Source: Cupriavidus sp. D39 (lineage in GTDB: Bacteria; Pseudomonadota; Gammaproteobacteria; Burkholderiales; Burkholderiaceae). From it: DNA of 64,000 nucleotides. The notes under the pieces are model-generated. The model was given only the letters and a program-made list of their open reading frames with translations. It ran no database searches and was not told the DNA's origin. Position 1 is the stretch's first letter; every line of letters starts with the position of its first letter. A program made the position numbers and the translations under genes. This document shows positions 46,309 to 54,341 of the stretch, in pieces. The DNA lies in the NCBI RefSeq assembly GCF_026627925.1, contig NZ_JAPNLE010000007.1, positions 310,001 to 374,000 on the forward strand, given 5' to 3'.

Positions 46309-46424
46309 GGCTTGAGGTCCCCTAATGTTCTACCGTCGGCCAGCTCGTTTGGCGTCGTGCACAACCGACACATCGCGTGTTAGCTGAAAGACGGCATCCG
46401 ACTCGACAGGCACCGCCACCCGCT

Positions 46425-46987
46425 TCAGCGATTGAGCTTGGTAATCTTCTGGCCTTGCAAACCCATACCGGCCATCAACCCCTGCTGGCCAAAAATGAAT
46501 GCGTAGACATCCGATTTCAGCGTTGTGGTCGTCATCGATTTTCCCATGCCCTCATCCACCACCACGATGCTCGGCCCCATACCCACCGACCACCCGTCGC
46601 TGCCGGCGAGATAGCTCGTGGCTGAGTCGGTCATGAAGTACATGGCCTCCGAGAAAGACTGGACGCCTGCCTGCAGGCCGTATGAAAGCGCCGTGGCGTT
46701 GTAGTAGCCAAGCACTTTTCCGTCAGCGTCGAACATCACCCCGTTGCCGCCCTGCGCGCCCACGATAAGGCCGGCCTTTACGATGTCCGGGAACACAAGA
46801 ACCGCCTTCGCCCGCGTTTGAAGCTCCTTGGACTTGGGTGTCGTGTCATTCAGCTTTTGCAAGGCCGTACGCGCCTTCGCTTCCAGTGCCGGGTCACCTC
46901 CCCGGAGGACGAAGTCTGCTGCGTCGAACACGCCACCGCGACCAGCAAGAACGGGATTGCGAAGATAAGCCGGAGATACTTGATCAT
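46425..46987 (-). CDS. SYLF-domain (Ysc84-like) lipoprotein, one frame break
   Basis: From ATG 46987 the frame reads MIKYLRLIFAIPFLLVAVAC, a lipoprotein signal with lipidated Cys, then STQQTSSSG. One more G in a GGGG run near 46905 joins it to GDPALEAKARTALQKLND and the SYLF core (AVLVFPDIVKAGLIVGAQGG, GYYNATALSYGLQAGVQSFS, GWSVGMGPSIVVVDEG). 563 bases plus one gives 188 codons. SYLF proteins bind phospholipids. The leader resembles that of the 206-residue protein, and a palindromic operator lies 125 bases upstream facing the gene. Confidence 0.85.
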
Positions 46988-47104
46988 GATGGGTGCTCCA
47001 TTCATAAAATGACGGCATGGTGTGAAACGCGTTCGCGCCTAAGACGCTTCTCGGGTCAGATAGTGAGTCAGATCAATAGTGATATAGGAGACCTCTCAAA
47101 ACAA

Positions 47105-47120
47105 TTGGACTTTGGTCCCA
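47105..47120 (-). promoter_or_regulatory. Palindromic operator upstream of the SYLF gene
   Basis: TGGGACCAAAGTCCAA read on the minus strand, toward the SYLF lipoprotein gene, centred about 125 bases from its start. Confidence 0.7.
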
Positions 47121-47158
47121 TAACCGCTCCACAGCCGCGCAATAGCGGGTCGATTCCC

Positions 47159-47545
47159 TCATGCCTCGGGCGTCTGATTGATGGCCATACGCACCGCCTT
47201 GATGAAAACCTCATCGTTGAACGGCTTGCGAAGATAGGCCGCCGCGCCCGCCGCCAGCGCCTGCTCGCGAACGCCGGTTTCGTCATGCGCTGTAATGAAG
47301 ATCACTGGAATGCCGCTGCCCGCGAGTCGCCGCTGGACCTCAAGCCCGTTCAGACCCGGCATCTGTATATCGAGCACGATGCAGTCTGGACGATATGACG
47401 GTATGGAGTTGAACATGTCTAGAAATTCATCCCCCGTTTTGAACGTTTCCGATGCCAGTCCGATGGAACGTAAGAGCCTCTTGATGGCACGGCGCACCGA
47501 TTGGTCATCATCGACCACTGCGACGAACGGCTTGACTTTGCTCAT
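47159..47545 (-). CDS. CheY-like single-domain response regulator
   Basis: A 128-residue stand-alone receiver from ATG 47545: VAVVDDDQSVRRAIKRLLRS, phospho-acceptor Asp in IVLDIQMPGLNG, Thr in VIFITAHDE and Lys in AYLRKPF. There is no output domain, so it must act through a partner, perhaps relaying phosphate or competing with the FixJ-like regulators for a kinase. A palindromic operator lies 92 bases upstream and faces it. A truncated paralogue with the same upstream arrangement is at 14817-15107. Confidence 0.9.
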   Translation of the reverse strand: MSKVKPFVAVVDDDQSVRRAIKRLLRSIGLASETFKTGDEFLDMFNSIPSYRPDCIVLDIQMPGLNGLEVQRRLAGSGIPVIFITAHDETGVREQALAAGAAAYLRKPFNDEVFIKAVRMAINQTPEA

Positions 47546-47629
47546 GGCGAATTTCCCCATACAGGCACCGCAGGGCCCCACCCGATTCGACGCTCAGTTA
47601 AGACTATGACAATTGGTTGACCGCAGATA

Positions 47630-47645
47630 TTGGACCTTGGTCCAA
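47630..47645 (-). promoter_or_regulatory. Palindromic operator of the CheY-like gene
   Basis: TTGGACCAAGGTCCAA on the minus strand, a perfect inverted repeat, 92 bases before the start of the receiver gene. CATAGT about 36 bases downstream could be a -10 box. Confidence 0.7.
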
Positions 47646-47675
47646 CTCTGCCCGAGAGCGTGTGCGCTATCCTGA

Positions 47676-47695
47676 CGCCCCAATCGAATGGGGCG
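47676..47695. other. Hairpin between divergent operators
   Basis: CGCCCCA and TGGGGCG form a 7-bp stem with a 6-base loop between the two oppositely facing palindromes at 47630 and 47698. No T-run follows; it may insulate the two promoters. Confidence 0.4.
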
Positions 47696-47697
47696 AA

Positions 47698-47713
47698 TGG
47701 GACCAAAGTCCAA
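47698..47713 (+). promoter_or_regulatory. Palindromic operator facing the patatin gene
   Basis: TGGGACCAAAGTCCAA on the plus strand. The following sequence (CCTGAGTACCGCACTCAATC) closely resembles that next to the leftward sites at 21795 and 50343. The patatin start is 274 bases downstream. Confidence 0.65.
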
Positions 47714-47979
47714 TTGCCTGAGTACCGCACTCAATCTATTTTTCAAGCTGACGGACGACGGTTACCGGCAAGTCGCTGGCCGCCAATTTGGGGACAGACG
47801 CGAATCGCCCCGTCGCCTGAAGCCAGCCTGCCACCCCTGGCTTGCTCTGATGAGCCGACTCGCTCTTGCGCGGCACCGGCACGCTTTCGGGGGATCACGC
47901 TGGGAGGCTCCCGGCACGGCACAAACCTCCCCGCTCAACGAAAATCACCGTCTTCTCAGTCGCATTCCCGGGGACCATC

Positions 47980-48451
47980 ATGGAGAAACCAGGCCAAGCG
48001 GAACTTTCGAACGCGGCCTCGCATGGGGACAAGTTCGACCATACGGTTCTCGTCCTGCAAGGCGGGGACGCGCTGGGCGCTTACCAAGCGGGCATTTATG
48101 CCGGTCTCGCGGACGCCGGCGTGATGCGTGACTGGATTGCAGGTGTGTCGATCGGGGCGATCAACGCTGCCCTTGTCGCCGGCAATCCACCGGAACGCCG
48201 CGTGGCGCGCCTTAGCGAATTCTGTGACCGGATATCGGCCCATACGCCCTTCACGCCGCCGGCCCACATGGACCACTTGCGGCCGATACTGAATGTCTTC
48301 AGCGCTGCGTCCGCGGTAACGTTCGGTGTTCCAGGCTTCTTCGCGCCACGGGTTCCACCGCCCTTCCTGTCACCCGATGGCAGTATCGAGGCATTGATGG
48401 CGAGCGGGGCACTGCCACCCGGCTTCCCACCCATGGTCGTGGGCGGGGAGA
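47980..48451 (+). pseudogene. Patatin-like phospholipase, internally deleted and truncated
   Basis: From ATG 47980 it shows the oxyanion loop QGGDALGAYQAGIYAGL and the nucleophile elbow GVSIGAINAAL (GxSxG). It continues RVPPPFLSPDGSIEA and then jumps to LMASGALPPGFPPMVVGGE. About 50 residues normally between these are missing. The sequence after VVGGE, where the catalytic Asp-Gly would follow, belongs to another gene on the opposite strand. It therefore lacks its catalytic Asp and is inactive. The promoter with its palindrome is still intact. Confidence 0.8.
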
Positions 48452-48705
48452 AGCGCCTGCGCGCCGAGGGCCAGATCGTGCGGTGCCGTTTCTTCCGCCG
48501 CGTTATGACTGATCCCGCCTTTGCTTGGCACAAAAATCATCGCCGTGGGACAGTGCTCCGCCAGGTACATGGCGTCGTGGAAGGCGCCGGAGGTCAGGTG
48601 CAGCGGCCGCCCCATGGCTGACTGATCGCTGGCCCGCGCACAGGCGCGCTCGACCAGTGCCAGCATGGCATCCGGAAACAGCGTTGGCGTGACGCCGGAA
48701 GAAGC
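48452..48705 (-). pseudogene. C-terminal fragment of an AllC-type amidohydrolase
   Basis: The minus strand encodes SSGVTPTLFPDAMLALVERA, RPLHLTSGAFHDAMYLAEHC and TAMIFVPSKGGISHNAAEE. This is the end of M20-family allantoate amidohydrolases or N-carbamoyl amino-acid hydrolases. The conserved SGAxHDA and SHN motifs contribute a metal ligand and a substrate contact. The N-terminal catalytic part is absent, and the 3' end collides with the patatin fragment. Confidence 0.65.
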
Positions 48706-49330
48706 ATGCGTATGTGACTCCGCCCACGCGGGGCCGCACCTGCGCAGTCACGGTGCGCAGCATGGCTTCGAAGCGTTCCAGCACCGCCTTGGGAGCGGCA
48801 GCCATCGGTCTTGTGTTCCCGGTGATCGCATTGATACTGTTCGTGATCATGGTTGTTTTCCATGCCGTCACCAGCGGGGGCATCCACGCGATCCCCTTTC
48901 TGGCGCGGCGACGGTCGCGCAGATCGAACGATAGCTGACCGTATTGCCTGTGGGAATAGACGTCACTCACTTTGCCTGACCCACCGATATCGGCAAATCC
49001 TCGCATGTATTGCAAGCGAGGATGCCCGCCTTGCGCTGGCCGTACATCGTCCCCGGTGACCAAGAGCTATGTTTCCGCGTCGCAGTAGCCAGCAGGCTTG
49101 CGTCAAGGCGGCATTGCCCCCGCCACTTGGCAAGATCGCGGCGCGCTCCTAGCCAGCGAATCCAGCAGCGTAGAGTCCGTGGGGCGTTTGATTTCGCTGC
49201 TCCACTACTTTCGACACAGATGTCAGGACACAGCACCGGCCTGCCAAGACAACGGCTCTGACGAGCATGACTGCCGATAAGGCTGATAATGAAACGATCG
49301 CCGACAATCCTGCGGCGGCTGGGCTCAGTA
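48706..49330. other. No certain gene
   Basis: A plus-strand frame ending at 48938 contains one strongly hydrophobic stretch (AAIGLVFPVIALILFVIMVV), which could be a membrane helix or chance. Nothing else is recognisable until the Tn3 transposase fragment. Confidence 0.3.
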
Positions 49331-49731
49331 AGTGCCAAGAACAAGCTGTACTTTGCATTCCGCGAACTCGGCCGCGTCGCACGATTTACGCGGCGACGAA
49401 CAAGAGCGAGCAGTTCAATGACTTCGCCCAGGGGCTGATGTTCGGCGGGGACTGTACCATTGTCGAAAACGCCCGGCACGAGCAGCGCAAGGTCATCAAG
49501 TACAACCATCTCGTCGCCAACATGGTCATCCTCTACAACGTCCAGTGGATGTCGCGCAAGCTCAAGGAACTGCAGGAGAAGGGACATCCCGTTGATGCCG
49601 AGGTGCTGAAGGTGCTTTCCCCTTAGCGGCGCGAGCATATCAATCGGCTCGGGGACTACCTGCTGGACCTCCAGAGACGGGCTCCGCCACTCGATCCAAC
49701 GATCGATTTTCTTTTCAAACCAGCCGCTTAG
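49331..49731 (+). pseudogene. tnpA: Tn3 transposase TnpA, C-terminal part
   Basis: Reads SAKNKLYFAFRELGRV, then after an internal deletion and frame change IYAATNKSEQFNDFAQGLMF, EQRKVIKYNHLVANMVILYN and VDAEVLKVLSP. A TAG at 49624 replaces the usual Tyr codon; beyond it the frame continues EHINRLGDYLLDLQRRAPPL-like sequence to a second stop at 49729. This is the end of a Tn3-family transposase followed directly by its terminal repeat. It is inactive. Confidence 0.8.
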
Positions 49732-49732
49732 C

Positions 49733-49770
49733 GGAAATGTGGCGGATTTTTTACGAATAGCGGCCAACCC
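49733..49770 (-). repeat. Tn3-family right terminal inverted repeat
   Basis: Reading inward from 49770: GGGTTGGCCGCTATTCGTA then AAAAATCCGCCACAT. It matches the left ends at 9190 and 60710 and interrupts the IS6-like gene to its right. Confidence 0.75.
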
Positions 49771-50060
49771 TCATAGAGGTACTTCCATTGGCCTCGCACG
49801 AGAATATACGTTTCGTCCATGCGCCAACTCTTGCTCACTGGACGTTTTCGTCGGCGGAACACCTTGTGCAGTGCCAGCAGTAGTTTGATCGCCCAGCGGT
49901 GCACGGTTGAATGATCCACTGCGATGCCGCACTCGGCCATCATCTGCTCAAGGTGACGAAGGCTGAACGGGTAGGCCACATACCAGCGCACGCAAGTCAG
50001 CATCACCTCCAGCGGTAGTGCAGGCGCTTCAAGACCTTCGCGACTTCCGGATTCATGCCC
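49771..50060 (-). pseudogene. IS6-family transposase, N-terminal part
   Basis: The minus strand encodes PLEVMLTCVRWYVAYPFSLR, EQMMAECGIAVDHSTVHRWA and RRRKRPVSKSWRMDETYILV followed by RGQWKYLY. These are the helix-turn-helix and first catalytic Asp (WRMDETY) of IS6-family transposases. The Tn3-type end at 49770 cuts the gene after about 90 codons, so the remaining catalytic residues are lost. Confidence 0.75.
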
Positions 50061-50342
50061 ATCTCACTGCACTGAACTCAATATCGCAGAATTCTACCGA
50101 ATGCTTACTGCGACACCCGCTAGATCGATACTAGGCAGCCGCTAGACAACATTGGGAATGTGTTGTCGCAGGCGATGATCATCGCCGATCGGCCGGGCGA
50201 CAACGGGAATGGTCGAGCCAAGCGAGACCGCGCGGCTTGACGGCGTGAGAGCCTTCGTATCGTAGCGCGCAATACTTGATCTTGGCGCGGTGGATGCAAC
50301 GTTCCCAAGTTAACAAATAGACCGAATGCGGTGCTCAGGGAA

Positions 50343-50358
50343 TTGGACCTTGGTCCCA
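50343..50358 (-). promoter_or_regulatory. Palindromic operator, leftward-facing, copy 2
   Basis: TGGGACCAAGGTCCAA on the minus strand, 93 bases from the next operator. The sequence to its left resembles the patatin promoter, but no gene follows in that direction. Confidence 0.65.
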
Positions 50359-50435
50359 TTCGATCGCTTAGGCGCGCGCCTGTCTCCCCAGCAGTGAGGC
50401 CCGCAAAGCAGCATCGAGCGACTGGGGAGCGGCTA

Positions 50436-50451
50436 TTGGACCAAAGTCCAA
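50436..50451 (+). promoter_or_regulatory. Palindromic operator of the 206-residue protein gene, copy 2
   Basis: TTGGACCAAAGTCCAA, perfect inverted repeat, centred 115 bases before ATG 50559, the same spacing as in copy 1. Confidence 0.7.
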
Positions 50452-50558
50452 TTGTTCTAGTGGGACCCGGATATCACTATATAGTTTTGAGCCGGGAAGA
50501 GCGTTAGGCGGGAATGCGCTTTGCACCGTATCGACATTTTCTGAATGGAGCACGCATC

Positions 50559-51179
50559 ATGATCAAGAACCGTCGTCTCATCCTCGCGATTCCGCTCTTG
50601 CTGGTCGTTGCCGCCCTGGCCTTGCTTGCGCAGTCGGTGACCGCGCAGCAGGCGCCGGAAACCACGGGTCAGGCCATGGCTGCGCCCGGTAAGGCCGAGT
50701 TTTCCGAGACAACGAAAGTGACGGCAACCGTCATGGGCATCGATCGGGCGAGCCGGACCGTCACATTGAAGGGGCCGAAAGGCCGGGTGTTCAATCTTGT
50801 GGTGGGCGAAGAGGCACGAAACTTCGACCAGGTCAAAGTGGGCGACGAGGTCGTCGTCGAGTACAACGAGGCCCTTACGCTGGAACTCATGAAGGGCGGC
50901 AGCGATATTACAGAACGTACCGACCGCGAGGCGACGGCCCGTACTCTCGCCGGTGCGAAGCCGGGCGCAGCTGTGGCCCACGTAGTGACGATCGTTGCGA
51001 ACGTTGTCGCGGTGGACACGAAAAAGCATCTCGTCGCGCTGCGCGGTCCGAAAGGCAATACGGTCGACTTGAAAGTGAAGGACCCGGACCAACTGAAGAA
51101 TATCAAGAAGGGGGACCAGGTCCGGGCGGTCTATACCGAGGCGATGGCCGTGGCAGTGGAGCCCGCGCCCAAGAAGTGA
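50559..51179 (+). CDS. Exported two-repeat protein, copy 2
   Basis: A 206-residue near-twin of 23344-23964. The signal region reads MIKNRRLILAIPLLLVVAAL. The two repeats are conserved (VTLKGPKGRVFNLVVGEEAR and VALRGPKGNTVDLKVKDPDQ), and the changes are few and mostly conservative, so both copies appear to be under selection. In this copy the two operators are still adjacent, unlike copy 1 where an IS separates them. The function is unknown. Confidence 0.75.
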   Translation: MIKNRRLILAIPLLLVVAALALLAQSVTAQQAPETTGQAMAAPGKAEFSETTKVTATVMGIDRASRTVTLKGPKGRVFNLVVGEEARNFDQVKVGDEVVVEYNEALTLELMKGGSDITERTDREATARTLAGAKPGAAVAHVVTIVANVVAVDTKKHLVALRGPKGNTVDLKVKDPDQLKNIKKGDQVRAVYTEAMAVAVEPAPKK

Positions 51180-51314
51180 GCCTGCGCAACGCAGGGGTCG
51201 CTTCGGAGCGCAGCCGCCGGACTTCGCCTTTTTCGGGACAAATGCCGGGGACGTCCGGATCCGGCGCATGGATTGCCACCGCGCGTGCTTTTCCTTCAAC
51301 AGTTCAGTCGACTC

Positions 51315-51560
51315 GTAGGAATAACCTCCACCGCCTCGCCAAAGGGCGGCGAACCAACCCTTTGGAGCGGAGTCGTGGAGGCGGAAACGGAGGCGGCCAG
51401 GAAGCGGCCGTGGCCCAACGCGCAGCGCGTACCGATAGAAGACACTCCCTAGTTCACGGGAAAAGCCGCCGAAGCCAGGTCGGTGGACGGAAGCCCACCG
51501 GGTGCCTCAGCGAGGCGTACAGCAAAGTTGTATCCTTTGTGAACGGCGTGCCGGACGCAT
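51315..51560 (+). ncRNA. Candidate structured RNA, copy 2
   Basis: Matches 24105-24345. The CCAAAGGG/CCCTTTGG, ACGCG/CGCGT and GCCTC/GAGGC stems are unchanged. The stem GGTGGAC/GCCCACC has one mismatch relative to copy 1. The AGCC-to-GGCC region near 51397 changes on one side. Confidence 0.4.
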
Positions 51561-51632
51561 CGCGCGGCTAGGCTGGCATCATGGCCATCAGCACGTTCTC
51601 AGTCACGGCACAAAAAGTACGGCGGCATCGAC

Positions 51633-52016
51633 ATGAAGCGTGTTCACGCACTTATTGTGATTTGCATCATGTTGGTTGCCTGTGTATCGACCGGCGTCGA
51701 CGTGAAACCGGAGCAGTTGTCGAACTTCATGCTCGGTTTCTCAACCCTTGACGACGTTACCGCGCAGCTTGGGACTCCCACATCCCAGGCGACGCTCAGA
51801 AACGGATCAACGATACTGATTTATTCGTTCGCGACCTCCAAGCCACACCCTGAGAGCTTTATCCCATTCATTGGTCCGCTGTTTTCCGGAGGTGAGATTC
51901 GATCGTCGACGGTCCTTTTCGAGTTCGACGAGAACGGTGTCCTCAGTAGTCAACGCAGGACGACGTCGAGTGGTGTTTCAGGATGGAGTGTATTGCCTCC
52001 CAGTGCGCTGCCATAG
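51633..52016 (+). CDS. BamE/SmpA-like lipoprotein, copy 2
   Basis: A 127-residue lipoprotein, differing from 24418-24801 only at a few positions (for example Ile for Val in the signal peptide and LP for PL at the end). The lipobox is LVAC and the body is FMLGFSTLDDVTAQLGTPTS and RSSTVLFEFDENGVL. It follows the two-repeat protein gene and hairpin region in the same order as copy 1. Whether both are on one transcript is unclear because of the 450-base gap. Confidence 0.75.
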   Translation: MKRVHALIVICIMLVACVSTGVDVKPEQLSNFMLGFSTLDDVTAQLGTPTSQATLRNGSTILIYSFATSKPHPESFIPFIGPLFSGGEIRSSTVLFEFDENGVLSSQRRTTSSGVSGWSVLPPSALP

Positions 52017-52215
52017 GCGGTTGAACCGAATGGGTTGCGAACCCGCGGTTCATGGGTTGTTACTATCCGTCCGAAAACTGGCGTTTGTCGCGTGTCGACA
52101 ATCTGCTTCCAGTAAGGCTTTCTGACTTTGAGGTGCGGACAGTGGAGGCGGAACAGGGCGTTACCATGAAATCAATAGGTTACAAGACTGAAGCGCCAGA
52201 TTTCGCACGCATAGT

Positions 52216-52524
52216 ACGAATACGCCTACTACCGGACCCGGAAATGTTCCACCGTCTGCCCGGCATGGGCCGCCCTGGATAGCGTCAAGCAGGATGTCCG
52301 GTCGGTTTACCGACAAACAACTGGCCCGACGGCACAAAATGATTGTCGCCGCCCAGCAGCGCGTTTTACTTGCGTCTCCGATGACAGAAATCGTGTCGCA
52401 GCGTTGCTGGACACCCATCTAGGAAGCGGCTCTGGCCTGGCCGCGGGCCAATCCTGGCCTGTCGCCGAGCGAGGGCGCAGACCTTGAAACCCTGAGTCCT
52501 TGAAGCCCAAGGCAACGGCACGGA
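52216..52524. other. No gene recognised
   Basis: Sequence between the end of the duplication and the cytochrome gene. Short frames only. Confidence 0.35.
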
Positions 52525-53139
52525 TCACCTGGACTGCAGGTAGGCAGCCACAGCCCTGGCATCGTCGTAGCTCAGATCGTGTGCCACGGCGCTCATCACG
52601 GGCGAGTTCCCGCGCGAGCGGTTCCTGAACACCTCGATCTGGCGCAGCAGGTAAGCCTGGTGCTGCCCCGCCAGCCGTGGGAAGGCACCCGCGCCCTGGG
52701 CCTGGGCGCCGTGGCATGAGGCGCAGGCCGGCACCCCGCTGTCGGGGACGCCCTTCTCGAAGATGGCACGCCCCTTGTCCATCAGTTCGGGGGCGCCGGC
52801 CGCGCCTGGCGTCGCGGTCTGCCTTGCGTAATAGGCCGCCAGCGCCTGGATCGCCGCGTCGTCAAGCCGGGAGGCGACTCCCCACATATGCGTGCGCGCA
52901 TCGGTTTCCCCGCGGCCATGCTCGCGAAACGCCTTGAGCTGCGTCCGCAGGTATTCGGGCGTCTGCCCATCCAGCCGCGGATACATCGGCGAATCGCTGT
53001 GGCCGTGCGGCCCATGACAGCTCGCGCATAGCTGCGCCAGCCTGGCGCTATCCTCGGGGCGCACGGGCGTCATAGTGAGCGCCATGCCGGCGGCAAGAAG
53101 CAAAAAATGCGTCCGCGCACTGGAGAAGGACAGTTTCAT
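52525..53139 (-). CDS. Dihaem cytochrome c (c4-like)
   Basis: A 204-residue periplasmic electron carrier. A signal peptide (THFLLLAAGMALTMTPVRP region) precedes two cytochrome c domains, each with a haem-binding CASCH motif (LCASCHGPHG near residue 38 and ACASCHGAQAQG near 138) and a later Met-containing region (SPMYPRLDGQ, SPVMSAVAHDL) that may give the axial ligand. The two-domain layout fits cytochrome c4, which passes electrons to terminal oxidases. No oxidase gene adjoins it. It is intact. Confidence 0.88.
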   Translation of the reverse strand: MKLSFSSARTHFLLLAAGMALTMTPVRPEDSARLAQLCASCHGPHGHSDSPMYPRLDGQTPEYLRTQLKAFREHGRGETDARTHMWGVASRLDDAAIQALAAYYARQTATPGAAGAPELMDKGRAIFEKGVPDSGVPACASCHGAQAQGAGAFPRLAGQHQAYLLRQIEVFRNRSRGNSPVMSAVAHDLSYDDARAVAAYLQSR

Positions 53140-53180
53140 GGTCGTCTCAGGCCAGTAGGGTTGGGCAAGCGCCGGTCAGC

Positions 53181-53245
53181 TCAGAATGCGAACCAGGCAA
53201 GCAGATTCAAGGTGTTGTTATCGCTCGCGTTCCGGCCATTGCCAT
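53181..53245 (-). pseudogene. Outer-membrane protein C-terminal scrap
   Basis: The minus-strand frame ends NASDNNTLNLLAWFAF. A C-terminal aromatic strand ending in Phe is typical of outer-membrane beta-barrels. Nothing upstream belongs to the same frame. Confidence 0.3.
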
Positions 53246-53534
53246 CGGAACCGGAACGCACGCCCCCGCGCCTGCAAAGCCATGCCGTCAGTGTAGGAAA
53301 CGCCAGGGCGCTGCCGTTGACGTGGATCAAGCCGGTGCCAAACCGGACCAGCCGCCCGGCAACGGCGAAGTGCGTCATTCGCAAACGCGCGAAGCGGAAT
53401 TTACAGACTCTTTATATGCGGGCGATACCCTTTACGCCAGTTCCACGCCCCATTTCTTAATCTGCTTACATGGGAACCGCGTGATGTATCCGATACCGGA
53501 ACCGGATCCTCTCTATCTCTACAGGTATTAGAAA

Positions 53535-53785
53535 ATGGTCAAGCTTCTCGTCCTCGCCGATGGCTCCGACAGCGCCCTGTCGGCTGTCCGGCATGCGGCC
53601 TTTCTGTTCCGAGAGGGCAGCGTCTCCGAAGTCATCCTGCTCGATGTACAGGCGCCAGTGGAACTCGGCCGCGCGACAGCGTTCCATTCGCTGTCCGAAC
53701 TGCGGGCGATCGACGAGCGCGCGGAAGGCACCCGCGCCCTGTCCCAGGCATGCGAGATCCTCGACGATTCCGGCGTGAACTCTAT
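53535..53785 (+). pseudogene. Universal stress protein, C-terminal half missing
   Basis: MVKLLVLADGSDSALSAVRH and VSEVILLDVQAPVELG match the first half of UspA-family proteins, which bind ATP or help survival under stress. Homology ends after ILDDSGVNSM; the G-2x-G-9x-G nucleotide loop of the C-terminal half is missing and unrelated codons follow to 53876. It is therefore a truncated gene. An AT-rich region precedes it, but no palindromic operator was found. Confidence 0.75.
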
Positions 53786-53959
53786 GTGCCTGAGATCTGC
53801 ACGTTGTAACCGCGATCCGCGTTCCCATCTCCGTCCCCGCAGGCTGCATCCGTCTCCTGCCAGCCTAGCAGGTTGAAACTTCCGCGCAAGCGCTGTTGGG
53901 CCATTCGCTCGACGCCCGCGAACTGGCACCCTGGTCGGCTGCGGCTGGCGCCGTGGATA

Positions 53960-54097
53960 GCGCACCGCCCCCGGCAGTAGCGGTGGCGGCTCGGTAAAGC
54001 AACCGGCGGCCTGCAGGTCGGCCAGGCTCAGCCCGTGCTGGGCCATCCGGATGCGGATCCAGGTGATCGCTTGCGCGCGCTCGATTTCGATCGACAT
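53960..54097 (-). pseudogene. Possible H-NS-like protein fragment
   Basis: From ATG 54097 it reads MSIEIERAQAITWIRIRMAQ and HGLSLADLQAAGCF, resembling the start of short H-NS-family regulators of Cupriavidus-like genomes. After a Pro-rich stretch the expected DNA-binding part is not recognisable, so the gene is probably truncated or shifted. Confidence 0.35.
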
Positions 54098-54341
54098 GGT
54101 GGTGTAGGTGAAGCAATGTGGGGCGGCGCCGGATCCGGCGTTGTGCCGTCTTCTGGGAGCGTTGGACTTCAAGGTTGTCGAGAGATTACGGCTGTGAGAA
54201 ACAGTGCCGGCGGGAAGACGTGACCGCCCTCGCTGCTTAAATTTTAGTCAAATCCGCAGAGACCGTCGGCTGTCTGCGCCCGCGCGGCTTGTCCACAGGC
54301 TTGTCCCCTCGTGCGGTGGACAAATCCCCGCCCTCGCCCCC

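Larger units (their letters stand above)
50125..52215. repeat. 2.1-kb duplication, copy 2 (uninterrupted)
   Basis: Matches 21570-25000 without the IS5-type element. The single TTAG near 50368 marks the ancestral target. It carries intact versions of both operators, the 206-residue protein gene, the hairpin region and the lipoprotein gene. Confidence 0.88.
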
